Assembly: GCF_003651185.1 (NCBI RefSeq)
Contig: NZ_RCDC01000004.1
Span: 268,541 to 332,540 of the forward strand
Origin: Stenotrophomonas rhizophila
GTDB taxonomy: Bacteria > Pseudomonadota > Gammaproteobacteria > Xanthomonadales > Xanthomonadaceae
Reading direction: 5' to 3'
Length of the DNA stretch: 64,000 bases
Below the pieces are notes generated by a model, which worked only from the letters and a program-made list of their open reading frames with translations, searched no databases and had not been told where the DNA came from. The position numbers were made by a program, and so were the translations under genes. The stretch's first letter is position 1. Each line of letters begins with the position of its first letter. Of this stretch, positions 53,257 to 60,903 are shown piece by piece.

Positions 53257-54648
53257 TCAAGCCGATGCTTTCGCGGCAATCTTGATCGACTTGACGTTCA
53301 CGAACTCCTTCAGACCTTCCGGACCGTGCTCGCGACCATAGCCCGACGCCTTCACGCCACCGAACGGAAGCGTTGGCGATGCCACGTCGAAGGTGTTGAT
53401 GAAGATCATGCCGGTGTCGAAGTACTTGCTGGCCAGCTCCCGGGCGCGCTGCACGTCACGGCTGAAGATGCCCCCGCCCAGGCCGTAGCGGCTGTCGTTG
53501 GCGATGCGCATGGCATCCTCATCGTCCTCGGCGCGGATGATGGCCGCTGCAGGACCGAACAGCTCATCTTCGTAGGCCACCTGCCCCGGCGCCACATCCG
53601 CCAGCACCGTGGCCGGGTAGAACCAGCCGGTGCGGTCCGGCACTTCACCGCCCACCAGAAGACGGGACCCTTGCGAGACGCTCTTGGTCACCTGTTCGTG
53701 CAGCTTGTCGCGCTGCGCCTTGGAGACCATGGGGCCGAGCTGGGTGTCGTCGGCATTCGGGTCGCCCATCCGGATCGCTTCGAACGCCTTTGCATAGCCG
53801 CTGACGAAGGCGTCATAGTTCTTCTTTGTCACGATGAAGCGCTTGGCGTTGACGCAGGTCTGGCCGTTGTTGAACAGGCGGCCCTTGACGCAGGTCGCCA
53901 CCGCCAGATCCAGGTCGGCATCGTCCAGCACCAGATAGGCGTCGTTGGAGCCCAGTTCAAGCACGGTCTTCTTGAGGGCCGCACCGGCCTTGGCTGCCAC
54001 GGTGCGCCCTGCCGCCTCGCTGCCGGTCAGTGTCACCGCGCGCACCAGATCGTTTTCCACGATGTCATTGGATTGATCGTGGCTGATCAACAGCACCCCG
54101 AACAGCCCCTTGGGCAGCCCGGCACTTTCGTAGATATCACGCAGCAGCAGCCCACTGCCGGTGCAGCTCTCGGCATGCTTGAGCAGTACGCCATTGCCGG
54201 CCATCAGGCTGGCGATGGAATAGCGGATCGCCTGGTAGGCCGGGAAGTTCCACGGCTGAATGCCGTAAACCACGCCGATGGGCGCGTGGGTCACGATGCC
54301 TGTGGCACCGTCCACATCGCGCTCCTCATCGGCCAGCACGACCGGCCCCTGCTTGGCGGTGTAGTCACAGATGCCGGCACACAGCTCGATCTCGGTACGG
54401 CTGTCTTCGATGAGCTTGCCGACCTCGTCGGTCATCAGCTGTGCGAACTCTTCCTTACGCTCGCGGAGTGCTTTTGCGATGCCAGCGATGACGGTTGCGC
54501 GCTCATCCAGGCTACGCAGACGCCATTGCAGAAACGCTTCATGGCTTGCCTTCACGACGGCGGCTGCTTCAGCGTCGGACATGTAGGAATAGGTGGCGAC
54601 CACTTCCTCGGTCAGCGGATTGATCGTGGTGAGTTGCTTGTTGGGCAT
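53257..54648 (-). CDS. NAD(P)-dependent aldehyde dehydrogenase, succinate-semialdehyde type (Sad/GabD-like)
   Basis: 463 residues, the usual family length. The cofactor fold has WNFPAYQAIR and LTGSEAAG, catalytic Glu is in LELGSND (near 230) and catalytic Cys in NGQTCVNAKR (near 263). PEGLKEFVNVKSI closes the fold. Oxidises an aldehyde to acid, possibly succinate semialdehyde; substrate choice cannot be proven here. It is divergent from the sugar dehydrogenase gene with a 152-bp gap. Confidence 0.88.
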   Translation of the reverse strand: MPNKQLTTINPLTEEVVATYSYMSDAEAAAVVKASHEAFLQWRLRSLDERATVIAGIAKALRERKEEFAQLMTDEVGKLIEDSRTEIELCAGICDYTAKQGPVVLADEERDVDGATGIVTHAPIGVVYGIQPWNFPAYQAIRYSIASLMAGNGVLLKHAESCTGSGLLLRDIYESAGLPKGLFGVLLISHDQSNDIVENDLVRAVTLTGSEAAGRTVAAKAGAALKKTVLELGSNDAYLVLDDADLDLAVATCVKGRLFNNGQTCVNAKRFIVTKKNYDAFVSGYAKAFEAIRMGDPNADDTQLGPMVSKAQRDKLHEQVTKSVSQGSRLLVGGEVPDRTGWFYPATVLADVAPGQVAYEDELFGPAAAIIRAEDDEDAMRIANDSRYGLGGGIFSRDVQRARELASKYFDTGMIFINTFDVASPTLPFGGVKASGYGREHGPEGLKEFVNVKSIKIAAKASA

Positions 54649-54800
54649 GGAAAGAGACTCTTCACTTCAAAAGGCGGTCCGGAAAGGGTCGCTTTCGTGC
54701 AGTTCCTCTGCCGTGAATTCTTCGGCGGTGCGCCTCACTGGAGGTTCACTGGACCCCATTGCTACAGTGCGCCTTCGGCTTGCCCTGACGAACTCCCTAC

Positions 54801-56393
54801 ATGCGCTCCTGGTTGCGAACAGTCTCCATCACCCTGACTGCCTCCTTGGCTACCGCCGCTGTGGCCAGCCTGATGCAGACCCAGATCAATCTGCATGCGC
54901 TTACCCAGCTGGGCCTTGAGGTCAGCTGGCAGGCCCGGGCTGCCGTTACCGTGGAGGATCTGGCCCGGTTCGGACCTGTGATGGTTGGTTTTTCGCTGGC
55001 CGGCTGCGTCCTCGCGCTAGGTCTGCAGGCGGGCCTGCGGCGGTTGGGGTTGAGCGCCCTGCCCTGCGCGCTGCTCGCCAGTCTGGTTGGGTTGGCCATC
55101 GTGCTGGCGCTGCTGCGCAGCGTGATCCCGATGCCGGCGATCGCTGCGATCCGGGAGATGCCCGGCCTCGCCGTGCTCAGCGTGTGTGGGCTGGTGGGAG
55201 GGTACGTGAGCCACACGCTGAAAGTACGTGTCGTGCACGGAGCACGCCGGCACGGCCGGGCGGCTTACCTGCTGCCTGCTTGCCTGGTGTTGCTGCCGCT
55301 TGCGTCGTTCCTGTTGATGCGCCCGATGCCGGAACGGTCACAGCCCCCTGCGGCGGCGGGATACCACGCCACCATCGTCGCCGACGGCCTGCAGTGGCCG
55401 TGGTCGCTGGCGGAACTGCCGGACGGAAGACTGCTCGTCACCGAGATGGCTGGCCGCCTGAAGGTGATTGACCACGCCGGCGAACGTGTGGACGTCGACC
55501 TTTCCAGATTGCCCGAGGGGTATCAGCGGGAGCGCGTGATCGGTCTGATGGACATCGCCCTCTCCCCCGATTACGAGAACGACCGCCGCATCTATCTGAC
55601 GCAGGGCTACCGTGATCCGCGTGGCGTGGGCGTCCGTTTGATGCGTAGTGCGCTCAACTTCGCCGGCGATGAGTGGTCGATAGATCAGGTGGAGGTTCTA
55701 TTCGAATCCACGCCAAAGCCCAGCGACGGCAACAACGGCGGGCGCTTGGCGTTTCTCGACACGCACACCCTGCTGATGACGGTGGGCGATGGGAGTGCAC
55801 GCCGGGAGGAAGCCCAGAACCAAAGCAACTCGCTGGGCAAAGTGATGCGCATTTCGCTCGCCCCGAGTGCAAACGGCGCGGCCATATACACCTCAGGCCA
55901 CCGCAACCCGCAAGGCATCGTGCGTGACCCCTTCACCGGCGCCGTGTATGTGAGCGAACACGGGCCGCGCGGCGGCGATGAGCTCAACCGGCTTCGACCG
56001 GGTGGCAATTACGGCTGGCCGCTGGTCAGTCACGGAATCGATTACCCGTTTGCCCGGGTGAGCCCGTTTACGCATCACCAGGGGTTCGAGGACCCGGAGG
56101 TGATCTGGTCGCCGTCCATCGCACCCTCTGGCTTGGCCGTCTATCAAGGCGCCCTTTTCCAGGGATGGCAGGGCGATTTCCTGGTGCCGGCATTGCGTGA
56201 GCGGAGTGTCCGCCGCCTTGTTCGCGATGGTGACCGTGTAGTGCGCCAGGAGCTGTTGCTCGGTGAACTCGGCGAACGTATTCGTGACGTCAAGGTCGCT
56301 GGAGATGGTTCCATCTACGCGCTCACCGACGGGGTGGACGGGAAGCTGCTGCGGATGGTGCCAAGGGACCCCTTGAGCACGCCGCTCAAGTGA
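54801..56393 (+). CDS. Membrane-anchored PQQ-type sugar dehydrogenase (Gsdh fold)
   Basis: 530 residues. About five membrane segments lie in the first 175 (e.g. TLTASLATAAVASLM, CALLASLVGLAIVLALL, LLPACLVLLPLASFLLM). Then a six-bladed soluble glucose/sorbosone dehydrogenase domain begins ATIVADGLQWPWSLAELPDGRLLVTE. LMDIALSPDYENDRRIYL, SGHRNPQGIVRDP, EHGPRGGDELN and NYGWPLVSHG are family motifs, with PQQ-binding Arg and His among them. Most Gsdh proteins are simple secreted enzymes, so the long membrane part is unusual; it could pass electrons to the respiratory chain. The aldehyde dehydrogenase is divergent upstream. Confidence 0.82.
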   Translation: MRSWLRTVSITLTASLATAAVASLMQTQINLHALTQLGLEVSWQARAAVTVEDLARFGPVMVGFSLAGCVLALGLQAGLRRLGLSALPCALLASLVGLAIVLALLRSVIPMPAIAAIREMPGLAVLSVCGLVGGYVSHTLKVRVVHGARRHGRAAYLLPACLVLLPLASFLLMRPMPERSQPPAAAGYHATIVADGLQWPWSLAELPDGRLLVTEMAGRLKVIDHAGERVDVDLSRLPEGYQRERVIGLMDIALSPDYENDRRIYLTQGYRDPRGVGVRLMRSALNFAGDEWSIDQVEVLFESTPKPSDGNNGGRLAFLDTHTLLMTVGDGSARREEAQNQSNSLGKVMRISLAPSANGAAIYTSGHRNPQGIVRDPFTGAVYVSEHGPRGGDELNRLRPGGNYGWPLVSHGIDYPFARVSPFTHHQGFEDPEVIWSPSIAPSGLAVYQGALFQGWQGDFLVPALRERSVRRLVRDGDRVVRQELLLGELGERIRDVKVAGDGSIYALTDGVDGKLLRMVPRDPLSTPLK

Positions 56394-56451
56394 CGCCGGC
56401 CGCGACGCTTGCGGTGTCGCGAGCGCTGGAACTATCGGGAATTCATGCCCA

Positions 56452-57348
56452 CTAGCTGCCGTGATCGGCCAACGCATCGTGAAAGTCGAGCTCGTGGACG
56501 ATGACAACCCGAGATCCTGCTTTACGCAGCTTAATGGCCTTCTCGACCTTGCGTCCGTAGCACGCAAACGCCCAGCACGGATTCCCTTCTGCACCAATGA
56601 CCAGGTAGTGGACTTTCTTTGAAGGCGATGAATGGGCCGATCCCCCAAGCCTCTTAACGACGCCTTCGAATTCGGCGCGGGTGAAGCGCGACGATGCGCC
56701 TGTAAAGCAGAAGCCCCTTTCCATGAAGCTGATCTCTGGATCCACCGCGCATAAGCCAACGATCTGCCGCCCTTCCAACACGCGCGGACTGGTGATTGTG
56801 CGGTCGTCAAGCAAGGGCGTGAACTCTGCGAAGAAAGCTTGGAGCATCGCGTGTTCCTTCGCGTCTATCTGCTTGTCGGCAAGCACCCCTGTGATCAGGC
56901 TGCCCACCTCGTCGAAGGGCCAGCATGTTTTCAGGTGCTCGTGATCTGCCATCCAATCGGACAGGGCGCGCAGCTCTTCCACGGAGATATGCGTGTCCGC
57001 GACGATGCCCCCCATGATGGCGTGCAACCGCTGCAGGTCGGCAGTCACGTCGTCGTAGAACTCAGTCGAGCGCAGGCGTTCACACAGCCACACGATGTCT
57101 GCGTGTTCTTCCTCGGTCAGGATGCCGTCGGCTACCGCGGCAGTGACAACCGGCACGAGCTCGTTGAAGGAGTGCTGGTCACGCACGGCGTCGTGCTCGG
57201 CCAGCCACAGATTGAGGTAGTCGAGCTCAAGGGCGTTGATCTGGCCGTCGATCACGATACCTTCGACGATGCCGATGAGCGCGTTGACGGACTTGTCCAG
57301 CCGGGCTTTCGAGGTGAACTTGAAATAGTTGCGGTGATCCGAGTGCAT
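56452..57348 (-). CDS. TerB-like and BRCT domain protein
   Basis: 298 residues from ATG 57348 (the frame is open to 57486, but only the later start has protein character). Residues 10-200 are helical repeats with acidic turns (VEGIVIDGQINALELDYL; ADGILTEEEHADIV; VADTHISVEELRAL; LADKQIDAKEHAML), like TerB calcium-binding domains. The C-terminal part (about 212-298) is a BRCT fold with FCFTGASSRFTRAEFEGVVKRLGG and ThYLVIG-type strand. BRCT domains bind DNA ends, nicks or phosphopeptides. No catalytic domain is present. It may be a stress or repair scaffold. Confidence 0.65.
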   Translation of the reverse strand: MHSDHRNYFKFTSKARLDKSVNALIGIVEGIVIDGQINALELDYLNLWLAEHDAVRDQHSFNELVPVVTAAVADGILTEEEHADIVWLCERLRSTEFYDDVTADLQRLHAIMGGIVADTHISVEELRALSDWMADHEHLKTCWPFDEVGSLITGVLADKQIDAKEHAMLQAFFAEFTPLLDDRTITSPRVLEGRQIVGLCAVDPEISFMERGFCFTGASSRFTRAEFEGVVKRLGGSAHSSPSKKVHYLVIGAEGNPCWAFACYGRKVEKAIKLRKAGSRVVIVHELDFHDALADHGS

Positions 57349-57569
57349 TGCGTTACGTCCCTGTTCAACGCCGTCCAGTGGCGTGTTGTGGAAACTTACC
57401 GCCTTATCGCCATCAGGCGCTAGAGCCGAGATTACACCCGCCCGGGACCGGTCACGGGCATTCTGGCAGCGTGCCCGCGCGTCCACGCGCTATGTGCAGG
57501 TTCTTGGGGGGTACCGGCTGGTAGAGGCAATGTCGCGTTTCGCTCCATCCCATGCTGCGCTGTCCCGCG

Positions 57570-58433
57570 TCATTCCGCGCGTGGGGTAGTTACATTGCCC
57601 CAACGCAGCTCGAACCTCAGTTCCAGCGCCTGCCCCGACTCCAGCCGCTTCGGCGCCAGCGTGAACCCATCAGGCGGCCCAGTCTGAGGCTCCACACAGG
57701 TCGCGTGCGCAGTCCCGTCATACACCACCCAGTGATCCGAGTCCGCCCGCAGCTCCAGCCGCTGCGCCCCAGACACCAGCACCACCTCAGCCTGGTTGAT
57801 GAAACAGTCATCCCACGGCCCGGTCGCGGGCGCGGGCGCGACACAAGGCAATGTAGCGATGCCCTCCCCGTCCCGTGGATACATCGCACTCGGCGAGAAC
57901 AGCAGCTGATCCGGCTTCCGGAACCACGGGTGCCAGCCAAGTACCGCCGGCATCGCCTGGTCGCCGGCTTGCACCGCCAGCCTCAGCTTCAGACGGTCGG
58001 GCAGCACATGGATCGCCTGCGTCGCACGCCCCCCGAAAGGCCAATGCCCATCCTCAGGAAGCGCCAGTGACAGCGTCGCGGTATCCGCCCCAAGATTTTC
58101 AATCCGCCACGGCCGCGAGAACCCTACGCCATGGATGGCATGCGCCCCAAGGTTCGGTGGGAGCTCAAACGCCTTGCCATCAAACACAAAGCGCCCCTGC
58201 CGAATCCGGCCCGCCCAAGGCACCATCGGATAGCACCCCCATCCAATGGCGGCCGCCCCACCCTCGTCCTCGCCCACCAGCCAGTCCACATCGTCGTACC
58301 GCATCTGGGCGATACGGCCACCGGCGTCCGGTGCAAGCGCGACCTCCAGCCTGCCCGCGCGCAACCAGTACAGGCGCCCACCATGCAGGGGCGCCTGCGC
58401 ATCATCCTTGGGTGACGCCGCTTCAAACGCCAT
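57570..58433 (-). CDS. Aldose 1-epimerase-like protein
   Basis: 287 residues. GAHAIHGVGFSRPW and LGWHPWFRKPD carry the conserved histidines, and CVEPQTGP near the C-terminus has the catalytic Glu of the galactose mutarotase family. It converts beta and alpha forms of free sugars. The start overlaps the stop of the symporter-GH43 fusion by 11 bases. It would process pentoses freed by the enzymes of the operon. Confidence 0.83.
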   Translation of the reverse strand: MAFEAASPKDDAQAPLHGGRLYWLRAGRLEVALAPDAGGRIAQMRYDDVDWLVGEDEGGAAAIGWGCYPMVPWAGRIRQGRFVFDGKAFELPPNLGAHAIHGVGFSRPWRIENLGADTATLSLALPEDGHWPFGGRATQAIHVLPDRLKLRLAVQAGDQAMPAVLGWHPWFRKPDQLLFSPSAMYPRDGEGIATLPCVAPAPATGPWDDCFINQAEVVLVSGAQRLELRADSDHWVVYDGTAHATCVEPQTGPPDGFTLAPKRLESGQALELRFELRWGNVTTPRAE

Positions 58434-60903
58434 ACGGATCGATCGTCCGGATGCTGCCGTCCGCCTCCATGTGCAGCGGCGTGCACTTGACTGAGCGCAG
58501 ATGGGTCACGCCGCCGGACAACAAGGCGTCGTGATAGAAGAGATGCCACTGGCCCTCGAACGCGCAGATGGAGTGGTGCGTGGTCCAGCCCACCACGGGC
58601 TTCAGGATCACGCCGCCATAGGTGAACGGTCCGTACGGACTGTCGCCGATGGCGTAACACAGCAGGTGCGTATCACCGGTCGAGTACGACAGGTAATACC
58701 GCCCATCGTACTTGTGCAGCCACGGCCCTTCGAAGAACCGGCGCGCGTGGTCATCAGCCCGCAGCGGCTGTCCGTGCTCGTCCAGGATGACGATCTCGCG
58801 CGTGGGCTCCGCCAGTCGGGTCATGCCCGCGTCCAGCCGCGCTACACGCGGCCCCAGTGCAGGCGCATCGCCGGTGGGCTCCTCATGTTCCGCATCAAAG
58901 CGATTGTCCCGGTACTTCTGCAGTTGGCCGCCCCAGATGCCGCCGAAGTAAAGGTAATGCGCGCCGTCGTCGTCCTCGTACACGGCCGGATCGATGGAGT
59001 ACGTGCCCTCGATCGGCTCGGGCTCGGCGGTGAACGGGCCTTCGGGACGATCCGCCACGGCGACGCCGATGCGGAACATGCCCTGCCCGTCCTTGGCCGG
59101 GAAATAGAGGTAGTAGCGGCCGTCGCGGTGGGCCGCATCCGGCGCCCACATCTGCTGCGCGGCCCAGGGCACGTCGCGCAGATGCAGCGCTAGGCCGCAG
59201 TCGGTGGCCTCACCTTCGGGGGAGTCCATCCGCAGCACGTGGTAATCCTCCATGCGGAAGTGGCCACCCTCGTCGTCGAAGGACGCGCCGCCGTCGATAT
59301 CGTGCGACGGATAGAGGTACAGGCGCCCTTCGAACACATGGGCCGAGGGGTCGGCCGTGTAGATGTGGGTCACCAGCGGCGGGGAGATGGCATGCGCCGC
59401 GAGCCGATCAAGGGTGCTTCCCTGCCGACGCAGGTGCAGGTCCTGCTCGATGCGCGTCTCCATCCCTTTGTCGATCTTGTAGAGGAAGAGCAGTGCAACG
59501 GCGACCAGGAAGGGAATGGAGCAGTAGAGGCTCACCGTCAGCCGGATGCCGTCCACCACCGCCTGCGGCTGTTGTTCCGCGCCGGTCTGATAGCCGTGGT
59601 GCGCAAGAATGCCGGCGACCAGCGCACCGCCGATGCTGAGCCCGATCTTCAACCCGCACAGCATCGCGGAGAAGATGATCGCGGTGGCGCGGCGATGGTT
59701 CTTCCATTCGGAGTAATCGGCCACATCGGCGATCATCGCCCACAGCAGCGGGATGGTGATGCCGTAGCAGAACCCGTGCAGCATGAAGGCGCCGAAGGCC
59801 ACGCCGACCGCCGTGGGCGGAAACAGGTAGAACACCAGCAGGAACACGGTGGATACCAGCAGTGCGCCACCGAATACGTCACGTTTGCCGAAGCGGTCGG
59901 CCAGGCGCCGGGAGACCCCGATGCCCAGGATCATGCACAGGATGCCGCAGGCGTTGAACAGGCTGAACGCCGAGGTCGCCGGGTCCTCCGGCCAGGTGAA
60001 GCCGGACAGGCCCCACCCGTTGAGTGTCGCGTTCAATCCGCCGATGAAGCGGTTGAAGCCGGTGGTGTCGAGGAAGCCCGCCAGCGCGGCCTCGCTCATG
60101 TAGTACTGGAAGTAGTAGATGTAGGTGCCGCCCTTCAGGGCCAGGTTGATGAAGACCAGCACCGTCAGGGCCAGCATCACCTTCCACGGCCGGTTGTGCA
60201 GCAGGTCGGACAGGTCCTGCATCACCCCGCCGGTCTGTTCCTTGGCCGGCACGATGCGCTCGCGCGTGGTGGCGAAGGTGACCAGGAAGAACAGCGTGCC
60301 CACCACCGCGAACACCGTCATCACCCGCTCGAAGCCCTGCACCCGATCCCCGTCGCCCAGGATCAGCACCAGCGGCAACAGCAGGACCTGGATGATGAAC
60401 TGCGCGATCATCACCGCCACGAAGCGGTAGGCAGAGAGGCTGTTGCGCTGGGCCATGCTGCCGGTGAGCACGCCGCTGAGCGCGGAGTACGGCAGGTTGT
60501 TGGCCGCGTACACGAACATCAGCAGGCCATAGGTCACCAGCGCATAGAGAACCTTGCCCTGCGCACCCAGGTCCGGCGTGCTGAAGGCGAGCAGCGACAG
60601 CACGCCGAACGGGATCGCCGTCCACAGGATCCAGGGCCGGAACTTTCCCCACCGGCTGACGGTGCGGTCGGCGGCAATGCCGATCAGCGGGGTGAACACG
60701 AAGGCACCCAGCAGGCCGATCACGAAGATGATCGTGGCCGCCGTGGCGGGCGGCAACCGGTACACATCGGTATAGAAGAACGCCAGATAGGTGATCAGCG
60801 TCTGGAAGATCAGGTTGGCCGCGAGGTCGCCCAGGCTGTAGCCCAGCTTCTCCCGGACGGACAGGATGTGCTCGGGGGTATCGCCGTGGCGGGCATCAGT
60901 CAC
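58423..60903 (-). CDS. GPH-type sugar symporter fused to a GH43 glycosidase
   Basis: 826 residues from GTG 60903, behind GGAGG in the end of the GH3 gene; an ATG 60942 adds 13 residues without a good site. Residues 1-490 form a 12-segment GPH (MFS) symporter with DRTVSRWGKFRPWIL and YSALSGVLTG. Residues about 510-826 form a five-bladed GH43 domain with base Asp in ADPSAHVF (near 516), Asp in WAPDAAHRDG (near 588) and acid Glu in FEGPWLHKY (near 723). Both ends of such symporters face the cytoplasm, so the glycosidase would cut imported oligosaccharides (likely xylo- or arabino-) on arrival. Overlaps both neighbours. Confidence 0.85.
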   Translation of the reverse strand: MTDARHGDTPEHILSVREKLGYSLGDLAANLIFQTLITYLAFFYTDVYRLPPATAATIIFVIGLLGAFVFTPLIGIAADRTVSRWGKFRPWILWTAIPFGVLSLLAFSTPDLGAQGKVLYALVTYGLLMFVYAANNLPYSALSGVLTGSMAQRNSLSAYRFVAVMIAQFIIQVLLLPLVLILGDGDRVQGFERVMTVFAVVGTLFFLVTFATTRERIVPAKEQTGGVMQDLSDLLHNRPWKVMLALTVLVFINLALKGGTYIYYFQYYMSEAALAGFLDTTGFNRFIGGLNATLNGWGLSGFTWPEDPATSAFSLFNACGILCMILGIGVSRRLADRFGKRDVFGGALLVSTVFLLVFYLFPPTAVGVAFGAFMLHGFCYGITIPLLWAMIADVADYSEWKNHRRATAIIFSAMLCGLKIGLSIGGALVAGILAHHGYQTGAEQQPQAVVDGIRLTVSLYCSIPFLVAVALLFLYKIDKGMETRIEQDLHLRRQGSTLDRLAAHAISPPLVTHIYTADPSAHVFEGRLYLYPSHDIDGGASFDDEGGHFRMEDYHVLRMDSPEGEATDCGLALHLRDVPWAAQQMWAPDAAHRDGRYYLYFPAKDGQGMFRIGVAVADRPEGPFTAEPEPIEGTYSIDPAVYEDDDGAHYLYFGGIWGGQLQKYRDNRFDAEHEEPTGDAPALGPRVARLDAGMTRLAEPTREIVILDEHGQPLRADDHARRFFEGPWLHKYDGRYYLSYSTGDTHLLCYAIGDSPYGPFTYGGVILKPVVGWTTHHSICAFEGQWHLFYHDALLSGGVTHLRSVKCTPLHMEADGSIRTIDPYGV

